Assembly (NCBI GenBank): GCA_027493625.1
Contig: JAOSKM010000001.1
Location: forward strand, 2,132,657 to 2,196,656
Source: Planctomycetota bacterium
GTDB taxonomy: Bacteria; Planctomycetota; UBA8742; UBA2392
Reading direction: 5' to 3'
Length of the DNA: 64,000 nucleotides
Part shown: piece by piece, positions 29,121-39,800 of the stretch
Layout of the letters: each line of letters begins with the position of its first letter
How positions within the stretch are numbered: the first letter of the stretch is position 1
Notes under the pieces: generated by a model
Database searches by the model: none
What the model was told of the DNA's origin: nothing
Seen by the model: the letters and a program-made list of their open reading frames with translations, nothing else
Program-made: the position numbers and the translations under genes

Positions 29121-29552
29121 ATGGCGAAGAAGCCCGCGAAGAAGAAAGCGGCAAAGAAGCCGGCAAAGAAGCCGGCAAAAAAGGCGGCCAAGAAGCCCGC
29201 AAAGAAGGTAGCCAAGAAGGCTGCAAAGAAGCCCGCGAAGAAAGCAGCCAAGAAGCCTGCGAAGAAGGCAGCGAAGAAGCCGGCCAAGAAAGTCGCGAAG
29301 AAGGTCGCGAAAAAGCCTGCGAAGAAGGCCGCCAAAAAACCGGCGAAAAAGCCGGCAAAGAAGGCCGCCAGGAAAGTCGTAAAGAAGCCGGCCAAAAAGC
29401 CCGCGCGTAAACCGGCGCCGAAGCCCGCTCCGGCCGTCGAAGCCGCGCCGGTCCCAGCACCTGAGCCTGCGCCCGCGCCGGCCGAGCCCGCCGCGCCGCC
29501 AGCCGCCGAAACGCCCGTGGAATGGAACCCGGCGCCAAGCGAAGAGGAATAG
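29121..29552 (+). CDS. Histone H1-like Lys/Ala/Pro-rich protein
   Basis: 143 residues from ATG 29121 with AAGGAG upstream. Residues 1-100 are about 20 imperfect repeats of the KKPAKKAA type, followed by a Pro/Ala/Glu tail. Such repeats resemble the C-terminal tail of eukaryotic H1 and bacterial nucleoid proteins, so DNA binding is the likely role. It is followed by a strong terminator, so it is a single-gene unit. Confidence 0.85.
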   Translation: MAKKPAKKKAAKKPAKKPAKKAAKKPAKKVAKKAAKKPAKKAAKKPAKKAAKKPAKKVAKKVAKKPAKKAAKKPAKKPAKKAARKVVKKPAKKPARKPAPKPAPAVEAAPVPAPEPAPAPAEPAAPPAAETPVEWNPAPSEEE

Positions 29553-29556
29553 CCAA

Positions 29557-29590
29557 CAACAAGGCCCCGGCAACCGCCGGGGCCTTGTTG
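29557..29590 (+). terminator. Rho-independent terminator after the H1-like gene
   Basis: A 14-bp stem (29557-29570 with 29577-29590) with a 6-base loop, four bases after the stop; the 3' arm ends in TTGTTG. A second perfect 22-base palindrome (GGCCCGACAA/TTGTCGGGCC) sits at 29618-29639 and appears to be a dispersed repeat rather than a terminator. Confidence 0.8.
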
Positions 29591-29731
29591 CAGGCCTACC
29601 GGCCATAGCTTCGGGTGGGCCCGACAATCTTGTCGGGCCGGTTGGCCGAAAGTGTCGCGCCCAACAGCGGCGCGACCGCCGACAGGATTGTCGGCGCCAC
29701 CCAACCCCCGCCTCAAGCCCGCGTCAGTTTT

Positions 29732-31264
29732 CTAATACGCCACGGCGAACAGCACCTCGGGCGCGCCTTCCTTGCCGCTGTAGATGCACTTGCCTGTTTT
29801 GCCCTGCGCGTCGAAGGGCAGGCAGCGCACCGTGGCCTTGGTTTCTTCCTTGATCTTCGCCTCGGCCTCGCGGTCGGGCTGGAAGAAGGCCCGCACGAAG
29901 CCGCCCTTCTCGAGCTGCTGCTTCAGCTCGTCGTAGCTTGCCGCCCGCTGCGTGTTGGCGTCGCGGAAGGCCAGCGCTTTCTCGAACATCAGGCGCTGCA
30001 CGTCCTCCAGTTCATTGCGCAGGTGCTTGGGCGTCAGCTTGCTCGCCTCCACCACTTCCTTGGCGCGGTCGAAGCGGCGCTTCACCACCACGCTGCCGGC
30101 GTCCACGTCCTTGGGGCCGACCTCGAAGCGGAAGGGCACGCCGCGCTGCTCCCAGTGGAACTGCTTGTCGCCGGGGCGGTTGTCGCGCCAGTCCACCAGG
30201 ATGCCCTGGCCCGTCACCTTGTCGAAGAAGTAACGCGTGATGTCGCCGCTGGAGAGGCGCGACTTCGCGGCCGCCAGCTCGTCCTCGCCGCACAGCGACG
30301 CGACGATCTTGTCGATGAACGCGGCCACCTTCGCCTTGTCTTCGTCGCTCTTGAAGATGGGCACGATCGCAACCAGGTTGGGCGCCACGCGGGGAGGCAG
30401 CACCAGCCCGTCGTCGTCGGAATGCGCCATGATCAGCGCGCCGATCAGCCGCGTGCTCACGCCCCAGCTGGTGGTCCAGACGTGTTGCTGCTTCTGGTCA
30501 CGGCCGAGGAACTTGATGTCGAAGGCCTTGGCGAAGTTCTGTCCCAGGTTGTGGCTCGTGCCCGCCTGCAGGGCCTTGCCGTCCTGCATCAGCGCCTCGA
30601 TGGCGTAGGTGGTGACCGCGCCGGGGAACTTCTCGGCGTCGGTCTTGGGGCCTTTCACCACGGGCAGCGCCAGGAACTGCTCGGCGAAGTCGGCGTAGAC
30701 GTCCAGCATGCGCAGGGTTTCGGCTTGCGCCTCCTGCTCGGTCTCGTGGGCCGTGTGGCCTTCCTGCCACAGGAACTCGGACGTGCGTAGAAACAGCCGC
30801 GTGCGCAGCTCCCAGCGCATCACGTTGGCCCACTGGTTGATCAGCACGGGCAGGTCGCGGTAACTCTGCACCCACTGGGCGTACATGTGGCCGATCACCG
30901 TTTCGCTGGTGGGCCGGATGATGTAGGGCTCTTCCAGTTCGCCGGCCGCGCGCAGGCCCTGCGCGCCGTGCTCCAGCTTGTGGTGTGTGACGACGGCGCA
31001 CTCCATGGCGAAGCCCTCGACGTGCTGGGCCTCCTTGGTCATGAAGGACATGGGGATCAGCAGGGGGAAGTAGGCGTTGACGTGGCCCGTTTCCTTGAAG
31101 CGGCGGTCGAGGTCGCGCTGCATCGCCTCCCAGATCGCGAAGCCCTCGGGGCGGATCACCATGCAGCCGCGCACGGGCGCGTAATCAGCCAGCTGTGCGG
31201 CCTTGATGACGTCGAGGTACCACTGCGAATAGTCTTCCGCACGTGTCTTGATGTTCTTTGCCAT
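29732..31264 (-). CDS. proS: Prolyl-tRNA synthetase, archaeal/eukaryal (type 3) form
   Basis: 510 residues, the length of ProRS type 3 (no bacterial editing insertion). Class II motifs: PRGCMVIRPEGFAIWEAMQR (motif 1 region), RWELRTRLFLRTSEFLWQEG (motif 2), and the anticodon-binding domain from about residue 285 (APNLVAIVPIF). The end VLFAVAY matches the C-terminal tyrosine typical of this type. Cytoplasmic; charges tRNA-Pro. Confidence 0.95.
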   Translation of the reverse strand: MAKNIKTRAEDYSQWYLDVIKAAQLADYAPVRGCMVIRPEGFAIWEAMQRDLDRRFKETGHVNAYFPLLIPMSFMTKEAQHVEGFAMECAVVTHHKLEHGAQGLRAAGELEEPYIIRPTSETVIGHMYAQWVQSYRDLPVLINQWANVMRWELRTRLFLRTSEFLWQEGHTAHETEQEAQAETLRMLDVYADFAEQFLALPVVKGPKTDAEKFPGAVTTYAIEALMQDGKALQAGTSHNLGQNFAKAFDIKFLGRDQKQQHVWTTSWGVSTRLIGALIMAHSDDDGLVLPPRVAPNLVAIVPIFKSDEDKAKVAAFIDKIVASLCGEDELAAAKSRLSSGDITRYFFDKVTGQGILVDWRDNRPGDKQFHWEQRGVPFRFEVGPKDVDAGSVVVKRRFDRAKEVVEASKLTPKHLRNELEDVQRLMFEKALAFRDANTQRAASYDELKQQLEKGGFVRAFFQPDREAEAKIKEETKATVRCLPFDAQGKTGKCIYSGKEGAPEVLFAVAY

Positions 31265-31763
31265 GTTTTCACCGTAGGGGCGGCCCCATGTGGCCGCCCG
31301 ATCTGGATGGCCCCATGCCGCCCGTTATGGGCGCCACGGGACAACCCGATTTCCCCGGCGGGCCGCCACACGGGGCGGCCCCTACCGGCGGGGATTGTTG
31401 CTCAAAAAGCCCCCAAAGCAAGCCTTGAGGGAGATCAAATAGGAAACAACAACCGGGTCACGGTCGATGGCGGGCAGAGCGGGACTGGTTCACCAAACAG
31501 CTCATGCAGGCAAACGTACCGGTGTTTCTTGACGCGTCAAGTGTACAACGTCGGCCTTGCAGGGAGACCGCAGAGCCCACGGAGAACGGCGGGTCATGCC
31601 TTCCTTCGTGGTTCTTCGTGGTCCTTCGTGGTTAACACGCTTTTGCATTGCCTTCCGCGCTGTCACGCCTTCACCGAGCCCCAGTGTGCGGGCTGTGCGG
31701 AATTGCTGTTGCCCCTTCTGACTTTGACTTGCGGGCGAACCCGGGCTCCCGCATCATCCCGGC
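31265..31763. other. Intergenic region with a palindromic element and a TTGACGCGTCAA site
   Basis: No gene found. 31274-31385 is a ~112-base element with ~27-base imperfect terminal inverted repeats (GTAGGGGCGGCCCC... / ...GGGGCGGCCCCTAC). A perfect 12-base palindrome TTGACGCGTCAA is at 31529-31540, and CTTCGTGGT is repeated three times around 31604-31632. Confidence 0.6.
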
Positions 31764-32576
31764 ATGGACGGACAGATTGTCATCGTCACCGGTGCTGCCG
31801 CGGGTATCGGCCGCGCCCTGGCCCTTGAACTGGCTCGGCGCGGGGCCCACGTGGTAGTCAGCGCCCGCACCGACGCCGCCGCGGCGCCCGTGCGGGACGA
31901 AATCACCCGCGCTGGCGGCAAGGCCGAAAGCCTGCCCATGGACGTGGCCTCGCCGGACTCCATCCGCGCGGCCGTGAAGCGCTTCCTCGACAGCCACGGC
32001 AAGCTCGACGTGCTGGTCAACAACGCGGGCGTGTGGGCCGGCAAACGCACCGTCACGCCCGAAGGCTTCGAGACCAGCTGGAGCGTCAACGTGCTGGCGC
32101 CCTTCCGCCTGGCGCAGCTGCTGGACGGCGCGCTGAAGGCGGGCGCGGGCAAGGTGATCAACATGTCGTCGGTGCAGCACTACAAGGGCGACATCCACTG
32201 GGACGACCTGCAGCTCGAGCGCGCCTACAACGGCGCCAAGGCCTACCGCCAGAGCAAGCTGGCCCTGACGATGCTGTCGCTCGAGCACGCGGCGCGCGAC
32301 GCCGCCCTGAAGGTCAACGCCGTGCACCCGGGCGTGGCCGGCACCGCCCTGTTCCGCAACTTCCCGGCCTTCATCCGCTTCTGGATCAACCTGCTTATGA
32401 GCACGCCGGAAAAGTGCGCCCGCCCGCCCCTGCAGCTGGCGGCCGACCCCGCGCACCACAACGTCAGCGGCCGCTTTTATCACCAGCTGCGCCCGCGCGA
32501 CCCGCACCCCATGGCGAAAGACGAAGCCGCCCGCAAACGCCTGTGGGACGTGGTTTCCGGACAGGCTGGAATCTGA
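31764..32576 (+). CDS. Short-chain dehydrogenase/reductase
   Basis: 270-residue Rossmann enzyme with the classical SDR motifs: TGAAAGIG (9-16) for NAD(P), NNAG (86-89), Ser135/136 in INMSS, and the catalytic YRQSK (Tyr161, Lys165). An Arg in VVSARTD after beta-2 favours NADP. Overall closest in style to retinol-dehydrogenase-like SDRs. Substrate unknown; it appears monocistronic. Confidence 0.88.
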   Translation: MDGQIVIVTGAAAGIGRALALELARRGAHVVVSARTDAAAAPVRDEITRAGGKAESLPMDVASPDSIRAAVKRFLDSHGKLDVLVNNAGVWAGKRTVTPEGFETSWSVNVLAPFRLAQLLDGALKAGAGKVINMSSVQHYKGDIHWDDLQLERAYNGAKAYRQSKLALTMLSLEHAARDAALKVNAVHPGVAGTALFRNFPAFIRFWINLLMSTPEKCARPPLQLAADPAHHNVSGRFYHQLRPRDPHPMAKDEAARKRLWDVVSGQAGI

Positions 32577-32655
32577 GGCTTCGTACTCCCGCGACAGGCT
32601 TTGGTCACTGCGCCGAACGTGTTAGGCTACGCCCCTAACCTGACGGGATGCGACC

Positions 32656-33847
32656 ATGGCTCACCAACAGATCGACGCGGCACTGGAAACCTTCTACGCG
32701 GGCGACACCGACGGTGCCGAGGCCGCGCTGAAAGCCATCGGCGGCGGCAAGCTCGAGCCGCCGGCCGGTCTGGAGCCCCTGGCCGAGGCCGCGTTCTGGG
32801 AAGGTGTGGGCGGCATTGAGCTCACGCGTGAGCAGGCCAAGCCCGCCGCGGAAGCCTTCCGCCGCATGATTGAGCTTGAAGAGAAAGGCAAGGCCGAGCC
32901 CAACGGCCACGCCACCAGTTACGCCAAGCTGGGCGAGGCGCTGGCCAAAGCCGACGAGATCGACGCGGCGATCGAGGCCTTCGACAAGGCCGTGAAGATG
33001 AAGGCCGAGTGCGGCGCGCCAACCCCCAGCCGGCTCAGCGTCGCGTACCAGTACGCCGACACCATGTTCCACAAAGGCCGCTTCAAGGAAGCCGGCGAGC
33101 AGTTCGACAACGCCATCGCGCTGGCCAAGGAAGCCGGCGCCGACGACGCCACCATGGCAACCCTGGTGCTGTACCGGGCGGAAAGCATCAAGCACAAGAT
33201 CGGCCCCATGCAGGCCAGCGTGCGCGTGCAGAAGGGCATGCAGGGCATGAGCCCCCCGCCGCAGATCGCTGTACTCGAAAAAACAGCTTGAAGCCGAGTT
33301 CCAGCAAGCCGTCGAGCTGTACCGCCGCGCCAAGGAGCTGGCTGAGGGCGCGGGCATGCCGCAGGACTTCCTGCTGCAGATCCAGCGCAGCATGTCGGAG
33401 GCCTACCACGACGCCGGCCGCTACGTGAAGGGCGTGATGCAGCGCAAGAAGCTGATCCAGATGGCGGAGCAGCAGAAGGTCAGCCCGCTCGAGCTCGGTT
33501 ACATGTACCACGGCCTCGGCGAGTCCCAGCGCGAGATGGGCCAGGTGCCCGACGCCGTGGAAAGCTACCGCAAGTCGCTGAGCCTGAAACAGAAGGCCGG
33601 CGCGGACGCGGTCAGCCTGGCCAAGACCCATTTCTCGATGGGCGAATGCCTGGCGGGCGGCAAGAAGTGGGACGCGGCGCTGGAAGCCATCGGCAAGGCG
33701 CGCGACCTCGAAGAGACCTCAGGCGCCGGGGACGAAAACCACCGGGTGCGCCTCAAGAAATACTGGAACACGCTGGGCCACGTGCTGCAGGCCGCGGGCA
33801 AAGAGGAAGAGGCCAAGCAGGCGATCGAGAAGGCGGAGAGCCTGTAG
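32656..33847 (+). CDS. TPR repeat protein, frameshifted
   Basis: Two frames make one protein of about 397 residues composed of TPR-like helix pairs (YAKLGEALAKADEIDAAIEA, VAYQYADTMFHKGRFKEAGE, MYHGLGESQREMGQVPDAVE, FSMGECLAGGKKWDAALEAI). The first frame stops at 33291 right after an A6 run (33278-33283); dropping one A gives VLEKQLEAEFQQAVELY and continues to 33847. No signal peptide; probably a cytoplasmic scaffold. Confidence 0.8.
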
Positions 33848-33872
33848 GCGCCGACGGCGCCTAGCGCGAACC

Positions 33873-33962
33873 TCAGCAGCCGCCGCCCTTGTTGAAGATC
33901 AGCAACAGCACAATGGCAAGCACCACAACGGCGCCGCTCAGGATTTCGGACCATTCAGGCAT
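33873..33962 (-). CDS. Small single-pass membrane protein (29 residues)
   Basis: Begins MPEWSEILSGAVVVLAIVLL and ends LIFNKGGGC: one predicted TM helix and a C-terminal GGGC. Its ATG overlaps the stop of the beta-helix protein by 8 bases, consistent with translational coupling. Too short to recognise; it could be chance, but the amphipathic start, clean TM segment and overlap favour a real microprotein. Confidence 0.4.
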   Translation of the reverse strand: MPEWSEILSGAVVVLAIVLLLIFNKGGGC

Positions 33963-35706
33963 GCCGTCTTAACGCCCCAGCCGCCGGGATTATTGCCAGC
34001 ATCAGAAAAAGCCACCAGCCGCCGCCTGTGCCACCCAGCACGCAGCCGCCGCCGGAGTCGTCTGAGCTTCCGCTGCCGGGCGGCGCGGGAGGCGGCGGCG
34101 TGCCCACCATCACGGCCGAGGCTTCGTTCGAATACGCGCTCTCGCCCGAGGGACCCACGGCCACCACGCGATAGGTGTACTCCACTCCGTCCTGAACGGC
34201 CGGATCGAAGCTTGCATAGCGGTTTGCAGATACAGTCGTCAGCGTAACGAAGCTGCCGGTGCCGACCTTACGCTCGATCCGGAAGCTGTGCTCAATGGTC
34301 GAGTTGTCGGTCCAACTGACCGCGATGTACTGGCCCGTGTACGGCACGGCCGTCACGCCTGAGGGCGCGGCCGGCAGTTCCGGCGTGCCGCCGCCGGTGC
34401 CGAGCGTTCCCGCCGCGGGCGGCGTCTGCAGGGCGGTGCCGCCGGCCTGGTCGGCGCCGATGTCGAAGGCGCCCGCGCGCGCGTTGCCGTCGTAGTCGTC
34501 GCTGAACGCCAGCGTGAAGCCTTGCCCGATGCAGGGGCTGCCGGCCGCGAGGTGCCAGGCAGCGTCCAGGCCGGGTGCGCCCTCGCTGCTGCCCGCGTCG
34601 GTGGACAGGTTGGCCTGCCACTGGGCCAGCGTCCAGGTGGCGGGCACGCGCTCGTCACTGAACACGGCCGCCCCCACCGCGTCGTAATAACGGTTACTGC
34701 GCATGGTCAGCGTGCCGGTCAGGCCGGTGGCGGTGATGCGCACGATGGTGACGCCGCTGCCGGCGGTGGCGGTCACGATGTTGTTGCTGAACTCGACATC
34801 CTCGCACATGCGCTCCACGCTGTTGTGGGAGGTGCTGGACATGCGCAGCCCGCTGGTGAGCGCGCCGGCGACATCCGAAAGCGTGTTGTTCTGCACCCTG
34901 GGGCGCAGCGCGGCCTGGCACTCCACGCCGGGGCCTGCGCAGCCGCTGATGATGCAGTTGCGCGCGGTGGCGTCGATGCTTTCGCGATAGCCGGGATTCG
35001 AGCCGGTGTCGATGTCGGCCGTGGCGCTGGCCCCGCCCAGCAGGATGCCGCTGTCGCAGTCAATCAGCAGGCAGCGCTCGATCAGCGTGTTGAGTGAGCC
35101 GCCGCGCGCGCAGATGCCGGCCGCCGCGATGTCATGCAGGTGGCAGTCGCGCACGTTGACATCGTCGCTGTTGCGGATGTCGATGCCGTCAGCGCCGGCC
35201 GGGTCGCGCAGGCCGGAATCAAAGACCTCGCATTGGCTGACGATCGCGCTGTCGGCGCCGGGCTTGAGCTGCAGGCAGTCGCTGCCGCTGGCCGACAGGC
35301 GGCAGCGCAGCAGCGTGGCGGTCGTGGACTCGATGCTCACGGCATGCTCATAGCCGCCGGTGATGTCCAGGTTGCGCAGCGTGACGCCGGCGACGCTGAT
35401 CTTCACGGTGGCGAGGATCGCGGGGTTGGTGGTCGGCGTGGTGATCACGGCGCGTTCGTTGGCGAACGACTGGATGGTAATGCCCGTGACCGTGACGTTG
35501 ACTTCCTCGGCGTAAGTGCCGGCGCGCAACTGCAGCGTGTCGCCGGGTTGCATCGCGTTGAGCGCCCTGGTGATCGTCGCCCACGGCGACGACTCGGCTC
35601 CGGAATGTCAGCAGTCTTTGCCGTCGGGCACCGGTGCAACCCAGTACTCGGTGGCGCCCAGTGAGCCGCAAAGCAGCAGCGCCAGCAGCATGACGCGTGA
35701 AAACAT
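33955..35706 (-). CDS. Secreted parallel beta-helix protein with Fn3 domain and C-terminal sorting signal; in-frame TGA
   Basis: 583 codons from ATG 35706: signal peptide (MFSRVMLLALLLCGSLGA), then a right-handed parallel beta-helix (ITRALNAMQPGDTLQLRAG through about residue 400), an Fn3 domain (PSGVTAVPYTGQYIAVSWTD...YTYRVVAVG) and a tail SSDDSGGGCVLGG, then a TM helix and LRRHA. An in-frame TGA at 35608-35610 lies between PDGKDC and HSGAESSPW with no frame change, so translation as read would have to restart at ATG 35553. The TGA could be a nonsense change, a sequencing error or a recoded codon. Confidence 0.75.
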
Positions 35707-35836
35707 GGCCTGTCCTCCGGGCCCATATTGCCCTCCGCACAGGCTGTCTCCAAAGGTATTTTGACCGAACCTGCGGGCCTGTCGCGCGTTTGAGCGGGTG
35801 CGTTGACCCCTTTGCGCCCCCGCTTATCGTATCTGC

Positions 35837-36769
35837 ATGCCCGCGACACTCGCCTCCAAACTTGCCACCCAGCTTTCCCGCGCCCTGATCGGCAAGCCAG
35901 AGGTCGTGCGGTTCCTGATTACCGGCCTGTTCGCACGCGGCCACGTGCTGATCGAGGACCTGCCCGGCCTGGGCAAGACCACGCTGGCCCGGGCGCTGGC
36001 CCGCGCCGTGGGCTGCGACTTCAAGCGCGTGCAGTTCACGCCCGACCTGCTGCCCACGGACATCATCGGCACCAGCGTGTATCGCCAGCAGGACGGCACC
36101 TTCGAATGGCGCGAGGGGCCGATCTTCACCAACATCCTGCTCGCCGATGAAATCAACCGCGCCACCCCGCGCACGCAAAGCGCCCTGCTGGAGGCCATGA
36201 GCGAACAGCAGATCAGCGCCGAGGGCGAAACCCGCAAGCTTTCACGGCCGTTCTTCGTGATTGCCACCCAGAACCCCATCGAGCATGCGGGCACCTACCC
36301 GCTGCCGGAATCGCAGCTCGACCGTTTCATGCTGAAGTTCGAGGTCGGGTACCCGGGCGCCGAAGACGAGCGCCGCATCCTGCAGGAACACGCGGCAGGC
36401 GACACGCTGCAAGGCGTTGAGCGCGTGCTGACCCGCGAGGAAGTGCTGGTGGTGCAGGAAGCCGTGAAGAAAGTACGCGTCGAGCAGAGCATCGCCGACT
36501 ACATCCTGGAGATCGTGAACGAGACGCGCGTTCACCCCAAGCTGGTGGCGGGCGCCAGCCCCCGCGGTTCCGTGGCGCTGTACCGTGCCGCGCAGGCCTG
36601 GGCGCTGATCGAGGGGCGCGACTTCGTGGTGCCCGACGACGTGAAGGCGCTGGCCGTGCCGGTGCTGTCGCACCGCGTGATCGAACGCGCCAGCTTCGAC
36701 CGCCGGGGCGGCAAGGCCGGGCAGGAAATCATCCGCAAGATTCTCAACAAGGTCGCGGTAAGCGCTTAG
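35837..36769 (+). CDS. MoxR family AAA+ ATPase
   Basis: 310 residues: Walker A DLPGLGKTT (41-49), Walker B LLADEINRA (101-109), sensor 1 FFVIATQNPIEHAGTYPLPE and a lid region with SPRGSVALYRAAQAWALIEGR, all typical of MoxR. MoxR ATPases assist maturation of metallo- or VWA-domain proteins; the usual DUF58/VWA partners are not next to it here. Confidence 0.93.
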   Translation: MPATLASKLATQLSRALIGKPEVVRFLITGLFARGHVLIEDLPGLGKTTLARALARAVGCDFKRVQFTPDLLPTDIIGTSVYRQQDGTFEWREGPIFTNILLADEINRATPRTQSALLEAMSEQQISAEGETRKLSRPFFVIATQNPIEHAGTYPLPESQLDRFMLKFEVGYPGAEDERRILQEHAAGDTLQGVERVLTREEVLVVQEAVKKVRVEQSIADYILEIVNETRVHPKLVAGASPRGSVALYRAAQAWALIEGRDFVVPDDVKALAVPVLSHRVIERASFDRRGGKAGQEIIRKILNKVAVSA

Positions 36770-36780
36770 TCCTGAAACGC

Positions 36781-36814
36781 AACCGGCCCGCCTCACGGCG
36801 GGCCGGTTTGATTT
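36781..36814. terminator. Bidirectional terminator hairpin
   Basis: AACCGGCCCGCC (36781-36792) pairs with GGCGGGCCGGTT (36797-36808) over a 4-base loop, followed by TTGATTT, between the convergent moxR-type gene and the giant surface protein. Confidence 0.8.
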
Positions 36815-36826
36815 CCGTCCTGAAGC

Positions 36827-39800
36827 TTATGCCCTTCTGCGCACACTGCGTACGCTGAGCGCCAGGATGCCCAGCAGCGTCAGCAGCACCAGGCCCGTGT
36901 GTGAGCCGGAGGTACCCGCCGCGCAACCGGCCTCGGCCTTGCGGCTGCCGTTGGCGCTGGTTACGACCACAGTGTAGGTCTTTTCATTGGTCGCGCCGGT
37001 CTGGTCGGCAACACGGATGATGACCTGGTAGTTGCCGCCGAAGCCGGTAGGCGTACCGCTGATGACGCCGCCCGGCGACATGGTGAGGCCCGGGGGCAGG
37101 TTGCCTGAGTAGACCGACCAGACGTAGGGCGTGGTGCCCTGGCTTGCCGTCATGGCAAGCGGGCCGTACTGCGAGTCCGGCATACCGGCGGGCAATTCCG
37201 GAGTGGTGATCAGCACGGCGTTGGGATCCGTGCCGGTGCCGAGGAACCGCACGATGAAGGGTGACGGCGCGCCCGGGTCGTTGTGGGTGAACTCAACCTG
37301 GCAGTCCTTCATGCCGGCCAGCACCGGGTCGAACAGCACGTCGATCTGCGTGCTGTTACCGGGCGTGACGGTGGCATTGAAGCTGGCCAGGTTCAGCGAG
37401 AAGTCGGCGGAGTTCACGCCGCTCAGCACCGGGGTGCCCAGGTTCAGGTTGAGGGTGCCGTTGTTGATGATCACGATGATGCCGGGGAAGGTGTTGCCGC
37501 CATTGACGTCAACGCTGCCCAGGTCGCGCACGGTTGAGCCGATCGCGCTGTCGCCGCTGTTGATCACGGCGCCGATGGTGGTTCCCTCGCGCACTTCAAG
37601 CAGCGGTGCGTTGCGCACGGCGTTGCCGGTCAGGTTCAGGATGAACGGCGTGCCGACAGCACCGTCATTGTGCGTGAACTGCACGACCGCTGTGTGAGTG
37701 CCGGTGGTGGTGGGGTCGAAGGTGATGGAGAAGGTTGCGTTGCCACCCGGCGCAATGGTTCCGGAGAAACCCGAGACCATCAGCTGGAACTCGGTGGTCG
37801 TGGTCTGGAAGGAAGGCACCCCCAACGTCAGGTTCGCGGTGCCGTTGTTCTCGACGTAGATGACGGCCGCCGCGGTGGGGCCGGCGTTCACGTCCTGTGT
37901 GCCGAAGTTGAGGATGCCGGTAGCCGGCGCCGGGTTGGCCAGCAGCGTACCGGTAGCATCCGTTTCGCGAACGTCCATGTCCGGCGCGGTGGTGACGCCG
38001 TTACCGCGCACGTTGACGATGAACGGGCTGGTGACGGTAGTGTCGTCGTGGGTGAAGGTGACCTGCGCCAGCTTGGTGCCGACCGAGGTGGGGTCGAACG
38101 CGACCTGGAACGAGGTCGAGGCGCCGGCCGCCACCGAGTTGGTGAAGCCGGTGGTGGTGAGCACGAACTCGCCGGGATTGGTGCCGCTGAGAATCGGCGT
38201 ACCGAGCGTCATGGCGACGCCGCCGCCATTCTCGATGGTGATGGTCACCGGCGGTGTGGCGCCGGCCGCGACCAGCTGGTTGCCGAAATCACGCCCGCCT
38301 GTGGCGGGATCGGCATGGGCGATCTGCGGCCCGCTGACGGTGCCCTCATGCACCCGCAGGACCGGTCCCGCGGACGAGGTGCCGTTGCCGGTGACCGGCA
38401 CATAGAACGGGCTGGCCTGCGTGCCGTCGGTGTGGGCGATACGCACCACCGCGTCCTTCTGGCCCTGGCTGCCGGGGTCGAATGCGACCTTGAAACTGGT
38501 GCTCTGGCCTGCGGTGAGCTGGCTCTGCATGCCGGTCGAGTCAATCTGGTATTCCGTCCACCATGCGCCGCCCATGTCCGGGGTGGAAATGGCGAGCGTG
38601 CCGGTGCCGGAGTTGGTGATGAAAATGGTGATCTGCGCCGACGCACCGGCATTGATGTCCTGGTTGCCGAAATCACGGATCGTGCCCGCCGGCGACAGGT
38701 TGTGCGTAACCAGGGTGCCGCCCGCCGTGGTCTCATTTACCCGGATGATCGGTTGCGGCACGATTGCCTCACCCTGCAGGTTGATCTCGAACGGCGAAGT
38801 CCCCGAGTACGCCGCGTTGTGCGGTATCTCGATGGTGGCCGTGCTGACGCCGGCTGTGGTGCGATAGAACACCACGGTGAACGAAGTCGACTGGCCCGGA
38901 GGCAGCGGGTTCGTGAGCGCTGAGCCGTTGATGTAGAAGTCGGTCGGGTTGGAACCCACCTTGTTGAACGTGCCGAAGATGATGTTGGTGGGGCCGTTGT
39001 TCGTGATGTAGATGGTCAGCGGCGGCGACTGGGTGCTGACCGCGATCTGGCCGAAATTGCGCCCGCCGCCGACTGCCTGGCCGTCTGTGATCACCGGGCC
39101 GGTCGCGCCGGTTTCCTGCACCAGCATGTCCGCCGCCGGCTGTTCGATCAGCAGGTCGTCGAGGCACCAGCCGACGTTGACGATGCTGCTGTCGGTCGGC
39201 CCCATGCCGAAGCGGATCTGTACCACGGCGTTGCCCGCGGCCACCGACGAGATGTCGTGGTGGCAGGAAGTCCACGCACTGTCGTTGGTGGTCGAGCCAG
39301 AGGGCGCGGTCCACACGTCGGTCCACGATACGCCGTTGTTGGTGATCTGGATCTTGGCAACGTCGGAGGGCGACACGCCGATCCAGCGCCAGTAGCGCAG
39401 GCGCACGGTGGTTGCCGCCGCGCAGTTGATGGGCGGCGAGGTGGCCCATTCGGTGGACGACATGCTGTTCGGGTAGTCGCCACCGCGGTTGTGCCCCAGG
39501 ATCATGTTGTCTGATGACGCGCTGTGGTCCGTGCCCGGCTCACTGCGGTTCGGACCCGTGCCCGTGTACGCCATGGCGACGCCGCGAGACCACTGGCCGG
39601 CTAACTGCCAACCTTTGTCGGTCGAAAAATCGTCCGTGAACGGCATGGCCGCCGGCGGCGGGAAGATCGTGATCTGGAACTGCTTCTGTGAGTTCTTGGC
39701 CGCGTTGTCCGTAACGGACACCGTGAAGGTGCTGGTGCCGGGGGTGGTCGGTGTGCCGGAAATTCGCAGGTCGTTGCCGACCGGGGCCGCACTCAGGCCC

